Positions 9,536 to 20,264 of a stretch of DNA of 64,000 nt are shown piece by piece. A program made the translations under genes and the position numbers. How positions within the stretch are numbered: position 1 is the first letter of the stretch; each line of letters starts with the position of its first letter. A model generated the notes under the pieces. The model saw only the letters and a list, made by a program, of their open reading frames with translations, was not told where the DNA came from and searched no databases. The stretch is from Cordylochernes scorpioides (lineage: Eukaryota > Arthropoda > Arachnida > Pseudoscorpiones > Chernetidae), in the NCBI GenBank assembly GCA_030710605.1, contig CP092877.1, positions 74,056,187 to 74,120,186 on the forward strand, given 5' to 3'.

Positions 9536-10286
9536 TATATATTGTTTCATATTCAATTTATAATAAAAGAAAATATCTCCTAGAGTGGATACATAATATA
9601 TTATTTGCTAATACTTATGTCTATATTTATTGATTCTTCATTTTTGCGAGCTCTTTAAAAAGTAAAACGCTATGTATTAAAAAGCAAAAGATAATTTTCT
9701 ATAGTATCTTTTGGAATTATTTCCACAAATATATACTCGAATTGAATATTTAAAATGTAATATCACGTGAATTTCAAATCCATTATCTTCCCATTCTCTC
9801 AAATTGATATAAAAAAACTGTTTGAATTGCAGCCATTATTTCAGAGCGAGAGATATTAAAGTGATATCTTTTGATCAATAAAATAATATTTTGTCCATTT
9901 TACTTCCATATTGATTATAAATTAATACATCACACTTAACAAGATACTTCATTGACATGCTTAAGAAACTGTGAATATTGGAATTGATTTTTATTGCTTT
10001 GTGTTGATACTTAACTTAAGAATCTGTGAATATTGGAATTGATTTTATATGCTAATTATAAAGAGAGAATAAATATTTAAAATATAATTTTTTCTAATAA
10101 AATTCCATACGATATGTCACATTGTATCCTTAAATATTTAGACAAGATATCAGGCATTCAACCACGGTGTTATCTATTTTTTACATGTCATTTAATATAA
10201 ATATGGTCTGTTGACAATAGATAACTTCTGCCATAAAAACGCTATCCAAATCGTAATAGTATTATAATAGATTTATATTATATAAA
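9536..10286. other. AT-rich spacer between inverted A copies
   Basis: A duplicated AATCTGTGAATATTGGAATTG block lies near 9968 and 10020. No ORF or known repeat is seen. The flanking A copies face each other, so this could be the centre of a larger inverted element. Confidence 0.4.
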
Positions 10287-10677
10287 TGTTATATAAAAAT
10301 ATTATTTTATTTTAAATTATAATTTTATGGATTCAAATGCTCTGCTGAATTGACCGCCAGAGGTCACTCTTACCCTATAAAAACTCGTTGTTGTTTTATC
10401 CCAATGGCCGGCTCAAAACTTTTGTACATTATGTAAATAATCTTTTGTTTTCCTTATTCTACTCGCCTTAAGCCAGGCGGTATTTTTACCAAATTATATT
10501 TATTTTATTTATTCCATTTGTTCAAATAAAGCAATCAATGATCAAAACTCTTTTAATATTCCCGCGACTGCAAAGAACAATATCGTAACATACTCATGGA
10601 TACAAAAACCAAGCATCAATTAATAATTCAATATAAATCTCATTCTAAAATACAACAGAAATCTTTTATTTATAACA
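10287..10677 (-). mobile_element. Family A repeat, near full length (391 bp)
   Basis: Read on the plus strand it runs from TGTTATATAA to TATAACA. That places TG...CA ends on the element, as in long terminal repeats. Internal landmarks shared with 53.7-54.9 kb include CCTATAAAAACTCGTTGTTG, GGCCGGCTCAAA and TTAAGCCAGGCGGTA. It is non-coding. Confidence 0.75.
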
Positions 10678-10725
10678 TATAAACGGTTTTAAAATGTATA
10701 AAATAAATTTTAGCACATATATATA

Positions 10726-11068
10726 TGTTATATTAAATTATATTATTTTATTTGAAAAATTATATATTTCATAGATGCAAATACTCTGCTAAATCGACCC
10801 CCAGAGGTCACTCTTCCCCTATAAAAACTCGTTGTTGTTCTTCCCCGTTGGTCGGCTCAAACATGTTTGTAATTATGTAAATAAAATTTTGTTTTATTTA
10901 TTCTTACGCCTTAAGCCAGGCAGTACTTTAATCAAATTATGTTCTTATATATTACTTTAGCTCAAATAAAACAATCTTTGATCAAAATCTTTTTTGTTAT
11001 CATACTTTCAAGATTTTAGCCACGACTGCACCACCATAGCATAGTCATCAAGATGATCAAAACCAACA

Positions 11069-11070
<2 letters not shown>
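10726..11070 (-). mobile_element. Family A repeat, 5' end eroded
   Basis: It starts at TGTTATATTAAA and keeps CCTATAAAAACTCGTTGTTG, TTAAGCCAGGCAGTA and ACGACTGCA. It runs into an AT microsatellite instead of the expected TATAACA end. Confidence 0.72.

Positions 11071-11102
<32 letters not shown>
11071..11102. repeat. AT dinucleotide microsatellite
   Basis: An uninterrupted TA/AT run. Confidence 0.9.
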
Positions 11103-11105
<3 letters not shown>

Positions 11106-11759
11106 TGTATATAAATTCGGCGTGTTATAATTGGCTAGAATTTGTACTTCTGGATCTCTATGTAGAAGGGCATGTTAGCCTAAAATCTCGAGCTATAAAA
11201 GAAATAAGAAAATGATCATTTGTATAAAAATAGTATTAATCATTAATATATTAAGTAATAATCCTGTTGAAGGACTGACATATGTTAAAGTGATAATCGT
11301 GTTGAAGGACTGACAAGTCCGAAAGCTTGAAAATAAAGGTTACACAAGAAACGTAATTATATCTGTTTAATTTAGTTCGAATATTTATGTTTATATAAAG
11401 GTTTAATATAATTTTTCAATGATTGTTTAAATATTCATTGAATTTATCATCATCACCTTTTTTGTTTACAAAAATGTTATATGAAAAATAAAGTAATGTA
11501 ATTGAGCGAAATGGTTGCCCTCATGTTTACTGATCCAATGTTTTAATAATCTAAGGTTTATGTTGTAAGAAAATTATACATTGAGAAGAACTAAACAATA
11601 TCCAAAGACCTTAAACCATGATTGACATGTCTTAAGCTAGGGGGGAACAGGGTTGAAACAAATAATCTACTGTTTCAATATGATTTAATAGTTCAAACTC
11701 ATTGAAATAAGCAAATTTCTATCTATTTATATATATAATTGGCATCTATCCATAAAATG
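11103..11759. other. AT-rich DNA with decayed hairpin motifs
   Basis: A GTAGAAGGGC motif near 11163 and two GTTGAAGGACTGACA motifs near 11267 and 11300, the second followed by CCGAAAGCTTG, resemble the stem-loop of the PLE terminal repeat at 26.2 and 28.4 kb. Nothing else is recognised. Confidence 0.35.
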
Positions 11760-11965
11760 TGTAACAAATAAATTTACTGTGTTTCTTTTCAATATAATAA
11801 TCAAATATTATCTCTACAGAGACCTTACTGCAATGATATATGTTATTGAATGAAAGGGATTGGCTCATTCAAAAACTTATATCATTGCAGTAAGGTCTGC
11901 AGAGATAATATTTGATGATTTTATTGAAAAGGAACACATTGCCATTAAATTTATTTGTTACACAA
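11760..11965. mobile_element. Small fold-back related to family G
   Basis: An inverted repeat centred near 11855 pairs the block ending TCTCTACAGAGACCTTACTGCAATGA with its mirror near 11890-11915. The same AATATTATCTCTACA end and CATTGCAATAAGGTCTGTAGAGAT mirror occur at 17545-17998. Confidence 0.55.
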
Positions 11966-12091
11966 AATTATACCTGTTAAATATTTATTTTTACTTATAT
12001 TTTTTGGGAATAGATCAATCCATAAATAAATCTTTGATTAAAAAGGCATATATTGGATCAAAATATCATTGGTTGTTGACACACATTAATA

Positions 12092-12350
12092 TTATGAAAA
12101 AGGCATCTCCTTATCGTGCAACTGAAAGTTGCTGATGGCTTCCGAAGCGCGTCCGTGGTTAGCTTTTATTAATTAATCAAGAATGGGTATTTGGCCAATT
12201 CTGGAATAATTAAAAATCAACGAGAATCGTTGATATTCCGATAGATGGCGCAAGCCATCAGAAACTTTCAGTTGCAGGATAAGAAGATGCCTTTTTCATA
12301 ATTTATGCATCTTATCCCAGTACAATATCACATTTGTACTATTTTTCACA
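12092..12350 (+). mobile_element. Family D hammerhead repeat, internally deleted
   Basis: It begins GAAAAAGGCATCTCCTTATC and jumps into the 3' side of the ribozyme (GCGTCCGTGGTTAG near 12148). It ends with GATGCCTTTTTCATAA and a CAGTACAATATCACATTTG tail. The deletion removes the 5' core of the hammerhead, so this copy cannot self-cleave. Confidence 0.7.
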
Positions 12351-12450
12351 CATTAATATGTTATAATACCTTGAAGAAGGTTGGCGTTCAGTCAACTGAA
12401 ATATTAGTAAAATAATGATATTTTGATCCAATATATGCCTTTTTAATTAA
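12350..12450 (+). mobile_element. Family E hairpin repeat, partial
   Basis: It has CTTGAAGAAGGTTGGCGTTC, then CAACTGAAATATT and GATCCAATATATGCCTTTTT, all shared with the other E copies. Confidence 0.7.
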
Positions 12451-12924
12451 TGACTTATATTATGTCTTTAATTAATATCAAGAACTGAATAAAGCTTTTT
12501 CTCGGAGTAAAATAAGGAATTGGATCTTCCTTTCGTAGCATTTTCCTCATTTTCGATTCAACACAGTTATTTATTTAGATTTCTACGGATATAATAATAT
12601 TGGATAAATCATATTTGACCATGGATAATTGAATTATCGCTATCTTTTATTATAATCAAACGTATTCGGGGATATATATATGGTTGTAGATTGGTGCTAA
12701 ATATGGAAGCAGAAGACTCAAGGTAGGAAAGCCGATAAGATGCTTTTGGCGGGAAAGGTGTAGTAATAAGACTTGGCCACACTGCTATCTTTTTTTATCT
12801 GGCACCGCTTCATCAATCGTCCGCATCCTCGTTAATCAAAATATTTTCTCTTTGGCTTCTTATTGGCTGATAACCCCAAATTTACCTCTTTATGGTTGTA
12901 CCGCGAATTGTTACTACATATATA
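12451..12924. other. No feature recognised
   Basis: AT-rich DNA with one GC-richer patch near 12770-12840. No repeat match or ORF can be supported. Confidence 0.4.
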
Positions 12925-13147
12925 TGTTATATTAAAATATAATTTTATTTTAAAAGATATTTTATAGATTCAAATATTCGGTTTAAATCTACCACCAGAT
13001 GTCGGGACTTTCTCTATATAAAACCGATTGTTGTTGTTTCTCGTTGGCCGGCTCAAAACTTATGTACATTATGTAAATAAGTTTTTCATTTTTTAGATTA
13101 TTACGCCTTAAGCCAGGCATTACTTCTATCAAATTATGGTTTTTTAT
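12925..13147 (-). mobile_element. Family A repeat, 3' two thirds
   Basis: It starts at TGTTATATTAAA and carries TTGTTGTTGTTTCTCGTTGG, CGGCTCAAAACTTATGTACA and TTAAGCCAGGCATTA. It is diverged from the 54-kb copies and cut off by a family J element. Confidence 0.68.
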
Positions 13148-13265
13148 ATACGAAATTTTTTTTACGAAAATTCGCGTTGTATAAATAAATTTGTCGCAAT
13201 TTTTTTTATCGCGTTGTACGAAATCGCTTGGTAAAAACTCGCGTTATAGGAGAGTCTACTGTATA
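13148..13265. mobile_element. Family J MITE, right end
   Basis: Repeated blocks TTCGCGTTGTATAA, CGCGTTGTACGAAATCGC and GCGTTATAGGAGAGTCTACT end at a TGTA/TA border. The same end occurs at 49672-49684. Confidence 0.55.
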
Positions 13266-13495
13266 AGTATTATATGATAGTGTGTTGAGATAGATTTTAT
13301 TAGTTAGCTTTTGTGGATACATGAGTATTTATGTATTGTTAATTGCATTCGTGGTAATATTAATACACAATAGTTTAGATAAGAATAAACTTTCAATTGA
13401 GCGCTTATGGTATATAAAATACATATTTTGAATAAAGTACTATCTGACTTAAGGCGAGTAGAATAAAGAATATAAAATATTACATATTTACATAT

Positions 13496-13834
13496 AGATG
13501 GAAATTTTGCCGGGAGGATAAATATCTAAAGAGACAAGGGTCGCCTCTCCCGTCAAAATAGACATCAAAAACCTGACGCCATCTATTGACCGTCGCCGCA
13601 AACTAGCGGCCTCGGGTCGGTGACAAAGCCACAACACCAGGTTTGGCAAACTGAAAAGCTTCGAGGGCCATTAGCCCGAAACCATGGTCTCTAGGTGGAC
13701 GCTTTTCAGTTTGCCAAAGCTGGTGTTGTTGCTTTGTCACCGACCTGAGGCCGCTAGTTTGCGGCGACGGTCAATAGATGGCGTCTAGTGTTTGACGTTT
13801 ATTTTGACGAGAGAGGCGACCGTTGAATCTTTAG
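13496..13834. mobile_element. Family H fold-back element with 12-bp target duplication
   Basis: The 339-bp element has GC-rich inverted arms: CTCCCGTCAAAATAGAC with GCCTCGGGTCGGTGACAAAG on the left, mirrored on the right. ATATTTACATAT at 13484-13495 and 13835-13846 flanks it. The apex holds a hammerhead-like core. With CGCCATCTATTGACC in the arm it resembles the hammerhead families C and D more than a DNA transposon. It has no ORF. Confidence 0.8.
13651..13709 (+). ncRNA. Decayed hammerhead ribozyme at the apex of element H
   Basis: A closing stem CTGAAAAG / CTTTTCAG (13651-13658, 13702-13709) encloses stem II GGGC-CATTA-GCCC (13665-13677), the conserved GAAA (13678-13681) and a stem III ACC-AT-GGT followed by C (13682-13689), a valid cleavage triplet. 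The CUGANGA box reads CTTCGA and is broken. The copy near 32.8 kb keeps CTGAAGA, so the ancestor probably had a complete core. This copy should not be active. Confidence 0.55.
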
Positions 13835-13955
13835 ATATTTACATATCTACAGAAAGATTTGAGCCGGCCAACGGGAAAAACAACAACAAGTGTTTATAAA
13901 GGGAAAACTGCGACATCTGGCTGTCGTCTTTACAGAGTATTTTGATCTATTATCA

Positions 13956-14518
13956 TTTATGATTATCATTTGTATCGCTCTGAATATAAAGCAATCCATA
14001 TTTAAATATTTAGATAATAAAAAGGTATATATTAGGTAGAATAAAAGATTTATTTGTTAACATTTCTGTTGTCTGAACGCCAAAATCCGAAAATTTAAAT
14101 GTACAGTTCCTGAGCGTAATGTTAGAGGTTATTGATCTAATTTAGAATACAAATTAAGGAACAGATTGTTAATTAGGCGATATAGAGAAAGTAAGAATAA
14201 GCATAACGGTTACACAAGTCTCATGTCAGAGTTTTATAAAAAAAGAAAAGAGTCAATTGTAATATCTTTCTTGAAGACATGGCACTTATCTGTTCCATAA
14301 TGAGCGGGTTGATTCTCTCCTTCAGAATCTCCTTTGTGAAATGCCACTTAAGACTTTCTCAAATGACAGATATCCTCTTATAAATGGTATTTCAACTTAC
14401 ATGGGGTAAGTTAATGACTTCAAAACTATCGGTGGTTTGTTGGATTAGAATATTGGAATAACCTTTTATAGAAACCTCTCATTTAGTACGGTTAAACTAT
14501 TCATTGATTTGTTTGTTC
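13956..14518. other. No feature recognised
   Basis: AT-rich unique-looking sequence with a GAAAGTAAGAATAAGC block but no supported gene or repeat. Confidence 0.4.
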
Positions 14519-14806
14519 AAATCTAAAAGCTTGAGGGATGAGTTTCTTTTGCGAATAAATTTATTTCGAGCTTTCGGGCAACGCCCTTCTACAGGAAAAT
14601 TAAAAATAAAGTCAATTAAATTATATTACACTGAGATTAAGCGAGGAAAATGTATAACAAACTATAGAAAATAAATATCAGAATTTAAATTAAAATTTAA
14701 TTTACTTTATTTTTAATTTTCATGTAGAAGGGCGTTGCCCGAAAGCTCGAAATAAATTTATTTGCAAAAGAAACTCATCCCTCAAGCTTATAGATTTGAA
14801 CATTCT
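14519..14806. mobile_element. Fold-back element with PLE-type stem-loops
   Basis: Inverted arms 14519-14605 and 14705-14806 share CTTGAGGGATGAGTTTCTTT, TTCGAGCTTTCGGGC and CCTTCTAC. The sense GTAGAAGGGC...GCCCGAAAGCTCG closely matches the terminal repeats of the PLE at 26.2 and 28.4 kb, including the GAAACTCATCC edge. It is probably a non-autonomous relative of that PLE. Confidence 0.65.
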
Positions 14807-14975
14807 ATTAAGGGATTAGCCTATTAATTATTCATTGATTTGTAGAAATTGAGAAGATCAATATAAAAACTGATATACGTATATTCTATACGTATATTCG
14901 TATATCCTTTCTTTAAATTTTGATCAATTTAAATATAAATAAAAGATAAATGTTGTGTATTTGATCCGTGTAGTT

Positions 14976-15805
14976 GTACATTCTTGAATAAAACTTAAGG
15001 AAGTGCAAGGTATTTGATATCGCCTTCGTTTGTTTTTTAAGGAGACAGAGGCAATTTTTTCACACTTGGTTATCTCGTGTGTCTTCAATAAAGATCACTG
15101 TAATATCTTTCAGAATTATTGTCTGAATCCCGATATATATGCTAAAAGGTACAACTTCCTTAAGTTTTGTCAAAGGCAATGTTGTTCACACTTGGTTATC
15201 TCGTGTGTCTTCAATAAAGATCACTGTAATATCTTTCAGAGTTATTGTCTGAATCCCGATATACATGCTAAAAGGTACAACTTCCTTAAGTTTTGTCCAA
15301 GGCAATGTTGTTCACACTTGGTTATCTCGTGTGTCTTCAATAAAGATCACTGTAATATCTTTCAGAGTTATTGTCTGAATCCCGATATACATGCTAAAAG
15401 GTACAACTTCCTTAAGTTTTGTCCAAGGCAATGTTGTTCACACTTGGTTATCTCGTGTGTCTTCAATAAAGGTCACTGTAATATCTTTCAGAGTTATTGT
15501 CTGAATCCCGATATACATGCTAAAAGGTACAACTTCCTTAAGTTTTGTCTATGAGTGTATATACACTTGGTTATCTCGTGTGTCTTCAATAAAGATCACT
15601 GTAATATCTTTCAGAGTTGTTGTCTGAATCCCGATATACATGCTGAAAGGTACAACTTCCCTTAAGTTTGGTCCATGAGTGTATATACACTTGGTTATCT
15701 CGTGTGTCTTCAATAAATGTCACTGTAATATCTTACAGAGTTATCGTCTGAATCCCGATATATATTCTAAAAGGTACAACTTCCTTAAGTTTTGTCTATG
15801 AGTGT
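14976..15805. mobile_element. Family F MITE (Tc1/mariner-like ends) with internal tandem repeats
   Basis: The left end (AAAACTTAAGGAAGTGCAAGG near 14989) is the reverse complement of the right end (CTTCCTTAAGTTTTGTC near 15780). In other copies the outermost block reads ACACTCATGGACAAAACTTA, resembling Tc1/mariner terminal repeats. Six 126-bp units lie inside. It has no transposase. Confidence 0.6.
15061..15805. repeat. Six 123-126-bp tandem units inside the F element
   Basis: Units begin at CACACTTGGTTATCTCGTGT at 15061, 15187, 15313 and 15439, and with a slightly different junction near 15562 and 15686. The first four are exactly 126 bp apart and nearly identical. Since 126 is a multiple of three, one frame stays open (15030-15554) as a 42-aa repeat. 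I read that frame as a by-product, not a gene. Confidence 0.9.
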
Positions 15806-16251
15806 AAACATTCTAATTCATTATTCTATTTCAATATATAAGGGTTAACCAACCTTGGTGATATATTTTAGATAAATATTTTGCTCTTTTATGAGAATGT
15901 TCGAACAAAAAAGTATTTATTTGATATATTTATATTGTAATAATCCCAAGTAAACATAGTACGGACCATGATAATCATAGTGGTGTGTTAACAACTGCAT
16001 TTTACTCTAACAGACTACATGTCTACCCATATAGAAAAAAGATGTCAGTAGATGGCACATACTTTTATTTTGATGCGTCACCTTTCTTTTATTGATAAAA
16101 TAAGAGAGGTACTTCACACAGCACATGAGAAAACACACATCTAAGAAACCTAAATGAACGATATCCATGTCAATATTTTTTCCCTCGTGATCTTATTTAC
16201 TTTTATTATTTACATACTATAACGCAATATGTAGAGATTGTATGTATATAT
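15806..16251. other. AT-rich DNA with a decayed SINE tail
   Basis: Near 15945-16035 the minus strand keeps a worn SINE 3' part (GACCATGATAATCATAGTGG in the plus direction). The rest has no recognised feature. Confidence 0.4.
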
Positions 16252-16545
16252 ATATTTAAAGAGGCAAGGGTCGCCTCTCCCGTCAAAACAGACGTCTAAA
16301 TCCAGACGCCAGCTATGGACCGTCGCCGCAACTAGCGGCCTCGGGTCGGTGACAAATCCACAACACCAGCTTTGGCAAACTGAAAAGTGTCCACCTAGAG
16401 CTGGTGTTGTGGCTTTGTCACCGACCCGAGGCCGCTAGTTGCGGCGACGGTCAATAGATGGCGTCTGGATTTAGACGTCTGTTTTGACGGGAGAGGCGAC
16501 CCTTGCCTCTTTAGATCAATTTCCTCCCGGCAAAATTTCCATATA
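16252..16545. mobile_element. Family H fold-back, near-perfect hairpin
   Basis: Arms of ~115 bp pair almost perfectly around a loop near 16390 (AAAGAGGCAAGGGTCGCCTC at the left, its mirror at 16480-16515). The right end adds the GGCAAAATTTCC terminus. The apex seen at 13.66 kb, with the hammerhead-like core, is deleted here. Confidence 0.8.
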
Positions 16546-16782
16546 TATATATATCTTTACACTAAATTAATAAACTTACCTTTACATGGTACAATGATAC
16601 TACTAGTGATGAGAGTTTTCACATTGAAGACTTACCTACACACACCAAATTAGACATTTAGCGATTGATAATTGCGTTAGAAAGATACAAATTTATAAAA
16701 ATCGAATATTTGACGATGCCATAACACCGACTTTATAAATGATGAGGTACAATTTAAACACATTTCACTGATATATTACGAA

Positions 16783-17000
16783 AAACTATCGCGCCATCTG
16801 TTATGAAAATTAGAAACTATTCTAGACGCGTAAGATTCTTTTTGAAATTAAACAATTACCACTGTCCTTACTACAATGGAAAAATTAAAGGGAGGACCTG
16901 GATCATCAGTGGTAAACCCTCCTAGCGGTTTCGCCAGTTTAATCTACCATACTGCTGTTATATTGCATTTTTTTATCTTCCTTTTATAGGGAAACTGTTT
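16783..17000. mobile_element. Family G single arm
   Basis: It matches 1-311 and 58.96-59.37 kb: GCGCCATCTGTTATGAA, CTATTCTAGACGCGTAA, then the CATCAGTGGT / CCCTCC / GCGGTTTCGCCAG core and ACTGCTGTTATATTGCATTT. It shows the uninterrupted sequence at the site of the piggyBac-like insertion at 312. Confidence 0.7.
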
Positions 17001-17193
17001 CTACACTCTTGGAACTAATTCACTGAGTTATTTATCAGATATATGAGGCCATAGAAGTCCCAAGCTACTCTGTGTGGAGTTATATGGGGGCAAATTGTCT
17101 CCTTTTTCCCCTCAAGAGTTTGTAGTCACTGAAGAAGGCCCTGCAGCGAAAACGACCGAAGAATAAAACCCTGCTGTGAATTCTATCATCTAA

Positions 17194-17526
17194 ACACCCA
17201 TGGACAAAATTTAAGGAATTTGTAAGTCTTTGATGTAGCCTGTGTCTTCTTTTTTTAAGGAGACAGGCAATTTTGTTCACACTTGACTATCTCGTGTGTC
17301 TTCAATAAAGGTCTCTGTGTATCAAATATCTTTCAGTCTTATTGTCTGAATCCCGACATACATGCTAACAGGTACAACTTCCTTAAATTTTGTCTATGAG
17401 TGTATATCACTTTGGTTATCTCGTATGTCTTCAATAAAGGTCACTGTAATATCTTTCAGAGTTATTGTCTCAATTCCGATATACATGCTAAAAGGTACAA
17501 CTTCCTTAAGTTTTGTCTATGAGCGA
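17194..17526. mobile_element. Family F MITE, two internal units
   Basis: The left end CACCCATGGACAAAATTTAA mirrors the right end AACTTCCTTAAGTTTTGTCT. Inside are two diverged copies of the 126-bp unit (about 17280 and 17405). Confidence 0.65.
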
Positions 17527-17544
17527 ATATTATCCAATATTATC

Positions 17545-17998
17545 TCTACAAACATCTCTGCAATTATATAGATTATTGATTGAGAAAGGGCTTGTCTCAT
17601 CAATGACGAACCCTCTCAGCAGTTTCGCCAAATAAATATTTGATCTTATCGATAAATCCCAATGGAATTTATAAATGTAATTTACTAATAAATTGCTTTA
17701 ATATAAAACCATATTTGTGGAATAGCATTTCTCGATGTAATTTATTGTAATTTTATGTATATGCAACTATACAGACCTATAAACTTATGTCCATAGGTTC
17801 CCTAAACACCCCTAAGCTGTCTTCCATAGTGAATATAGTAAATTCAGTGTATATAAGAAAAACCAATTCAATACAATAGTAGAGCGGTCTAGAGGTTAAT
17901 TTGACGAAACCGCTGAGAGAGTTCACCAATGACGAGCCAAACCCTCTTATTCAATAACCTTTATCATTGCAATAAGGTCTGTAGAGATATTATTTAAT
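17545..17998. mobile_element. Family G-variant fold-back
   Basis: Left arm TTATCTCTACAAACATCTC with CATCAATGACGAACCCTCTC is mirrored on the right by GAGAGAGTTCACCAATGACG and GGTCTGTAGAGATATTATTT. It is a diverged subtype: CTCATCAG of other G copies is CATCAATGACG here. Confidence 0.65.
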
Positions 17999-18210
17999 GC
18001 TATTTGTCAAACGAAACATACATTACCAAAGTAGTATAACAAATTTTATAGAAACTTATATAATGACAATATAATGGTAGATTAAACTGGCGAAACCGCT
18101 GGAAGGGTTCACCACTGATGAGCCAGGTCCTCCCATTAATTTTTCCATTGCAGTAAGGGCAGTAGAAATTGGTTAATTTCAAAAAGAATCTTACGCCTTT
18201 AAAATAGTTT
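17999..18210. mobile_element. Family G arm, adjacent copy
   Basis: It carries GGTAGATTAAACTGGCGAAA, GAAGGGTTCACCACTGATGA and GCAGTAAGGGCAGTAGAAAT, as at 59.25 and 1.25 kb. Confidence 0.65.
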
Positions 18211-19000
18211 CGATTTTTGATTTAAAAAATAGTATATTTTTTATTGCTAAAAAAAGGCACCCTCGAGAACAGATATTTGAAATTGAATGTTTAATTATCA
18301 CACAATATAAAAACAAGATATAAACTCTATATATAGATATATTAAGATCTTATGGTTCTCTCTCTTTTTTTTACAATTCCAGAAATTAATTATCATTATT
18401 ATGATTTCATAAGAGTTTCTATGACGTCATATTGAATTAAACATTTTTTAATCAAAGACATTTTTGATAAGTAAAAATATCGATACATATGAAATAAATA
18501 TTCATATCAAAACGCTAAATAAAACATTCATAAGATTTTCTATACATTTTGAAATTGTGTTGTCTTTTATATATAATTATTAGCTTTATATATACTGAAT
18601 GTAATATTTAAATCAAAGATACAATTCTTTCATTGGCCTTGTAGAACGAGAGTGGTGTACGCGTTCTCGCATGTTTTAGTAAAAAACACAAACATCCTCG
18701 ATAAAGAGAGGCAAGTTGCCTCTCGAAATATTGGAACAACAAAATAATTATAAATCCAATATATGCATCTTTGTTGAATACATACATATATGATACATTT
18801 TGAATGATAGAATGTAAATTTTATTTTTTTTCTAAAGATTTAACTAAATGGTGTATGTAAATTTTGTTTTGTTTAAAAAGATTTGAAAAAAATAAAGAGA
18901 TGATTATTGAAGTGGAGACGGCCACAAACGACTGCTAATTCTTTTCACACATCTAGAATAGAAATATATCATATATATATATATTTATATTAAAAACAAA
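18211..19000. other. AT-rich DNA with one PLE-type hairpin
   Basis: At about 18693-18735, GATAAAGAGAGGC...GCCTCTCGAAATATT forms a strong stem-loop like those in family E and the PLE terminal repeat. The rest shows no supported feature. Confidence 0.35.
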
Positions 19001-19450
19001 TATGGCATATCCTGACCAGGCTCACATGAGCATTTCTAGATGGCAGAGCGCCATTCTATATACAGTTACGAGCGTCATTCCTCATCGGCCTCTGTCACCG
19101 TTTGCTTTTTTTTTTGGAATGGCGCCCTCCTATTGGTTGGCTACGATCACGCCACCTTTGCCCCCCCCCCCACTCGCTTTTTCGTTTTTGTAACTATTGT
19201 GTTGGAGCGGGTCGCTCTTTAAACAAATGCATATATTAGTTAATAACTAAATGTAATCCTCTCTTTCCTTTTCCCAGTAAGAGACGCCTACGGAAGCCAA
19301 CAGTACATAGACAGATAAAGCACATAGGCTTTAGTTATTAACTAATATATGCATTTATTAAAGGCGCCAAATTTATAATTGTAACAAATAGTATTTGAAT
19401 AAAAACATTCAATCGGGTAAAACACGGGCGTTGCCCGGGTCATTCGGCTA
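19001..19450. mobile_element. Family L repeat, copy 1
   Basis: Homologous in inverted orientation to 36122-36546. An inner inverted repeat of TGCATATATTAGTTAATAAC lies near 19227 and 19338. The left end starts with ATGGCATATCCTGACCAGG and GGCAGAGCGCCA, the head of family C. The right end has GGGCGTTGCCCGGGTCATTC, the head of RTE-type elements at 33.1 and 54.9 kb, so it looks composite. Confidence 0.6.
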
Positions 19451-20252
19451 GTTTAAATACATATTACAGGATTTCCATCTGTGCTTCCTTTCTTTTACTG
19501 TGGCGAATATGTATAAGACCGTTGGTCATAATAAATCTGTGTGTGTGTATATATAACACATGTAATTTATATAAAAACATATATGTGAGAGAGATGAGGA
19601 TGAGATGTAGAATTTATATACTTGATTAAAAATATATATAATAAATATCTTTAAAATATAAAAGCATCTCCTCTGATTGTTCAACTGAATTTTAATGACG
19701 ATTTACGCGCCATCTAGCGAAATTTTAATCAACTAATTGCATATTTAGAAATTGAATCGTGGTTTGTTGTTGTTATTAATGTCTCCTTCAACTTATGGAC
19801 AAATATTCTTCAATTTAATCTGTTAGTGTCCATTATTCACAGCCCATCTAGTGACCTTCTGGTAGCTTTCTTGACCTCTTCTAGCCAGTTTATTGCAGGT
19901 TTTCCTCTCTTCCTTCAATTATTTCCAACATCAATGTCTTTTATAATCCATTTTCTCTTATTATATGTTCGAAATAGGTTAGTCTTTGTTTACATAATTC
20001 GGATTCTAGGGATCTACCAGGATGACCTTTATTTAAGATTGAAACATGTGGTATTCCACTTTACACGAATGAGTTTAAGTAACAATGAGACGATTCTAAT
20101 CAGTAGAAACTCTAACTTTATTATATTCTCTTCACCTATATATATACATCGCGCTACTCGCGGACATGCAAATATATTCACCTATCATAAGAAACAACAT
20201 GTAAAATATATAAAACAAAACAATACTATGCAAATATGTCGAGGTATGCGAC
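19451..20252. other. No feature recognised
   Basis: AT-rich DNA; ACGCGCCATCTAGCG near 19706 is the motif shared by many families here. The open frame 19826-20263 has no recognisable domain. Confidence 0.4.
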
Positions 20253-20264
20253 AAAACATTTGAA

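Larger units (their letters stand above)
13434..13955 (+). mobile_element. Family A repeat split by a family H insertion
   Basis: The left part (GACTTAAGGCGAGTAGAATA) and right part (AGATTTGAGCCGGCCAACGG, then AACAACAACAAGTGTTTATA) are contiguous in the 53.7-54.9 kb copies. Element H lies between them. Confidence 0.72.

Noticed and set aside
9413-10677. One LTR retrotransposon formed by the two A copies
   Set aside because: The copies are inverted and the interior has no gag, pol or primer-binding site.
12148-12160. Hammerhead in the D copy at 12.1 kb
   Set aside because: Only the 3' half (GCGTCCGTGG) remains; the CTGATGA box and stem II are deleted.
15030-15554. 174-aa ORF of 42-aa repeats as a repeat-protein gene
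   Set aside because: It arises from a 126-bp tandem repeat inside a MITE; other copies of the unit are not kept in frame and the flanks are transposon ends.
19826-20263. 145-aa ORF with hydrophobic N-terminus as a membrane protein
   Set aside because: AT-rich sequence readily encodes Phe/Ile/Leu runs; no family features, and it ends in the SINE target duplication.
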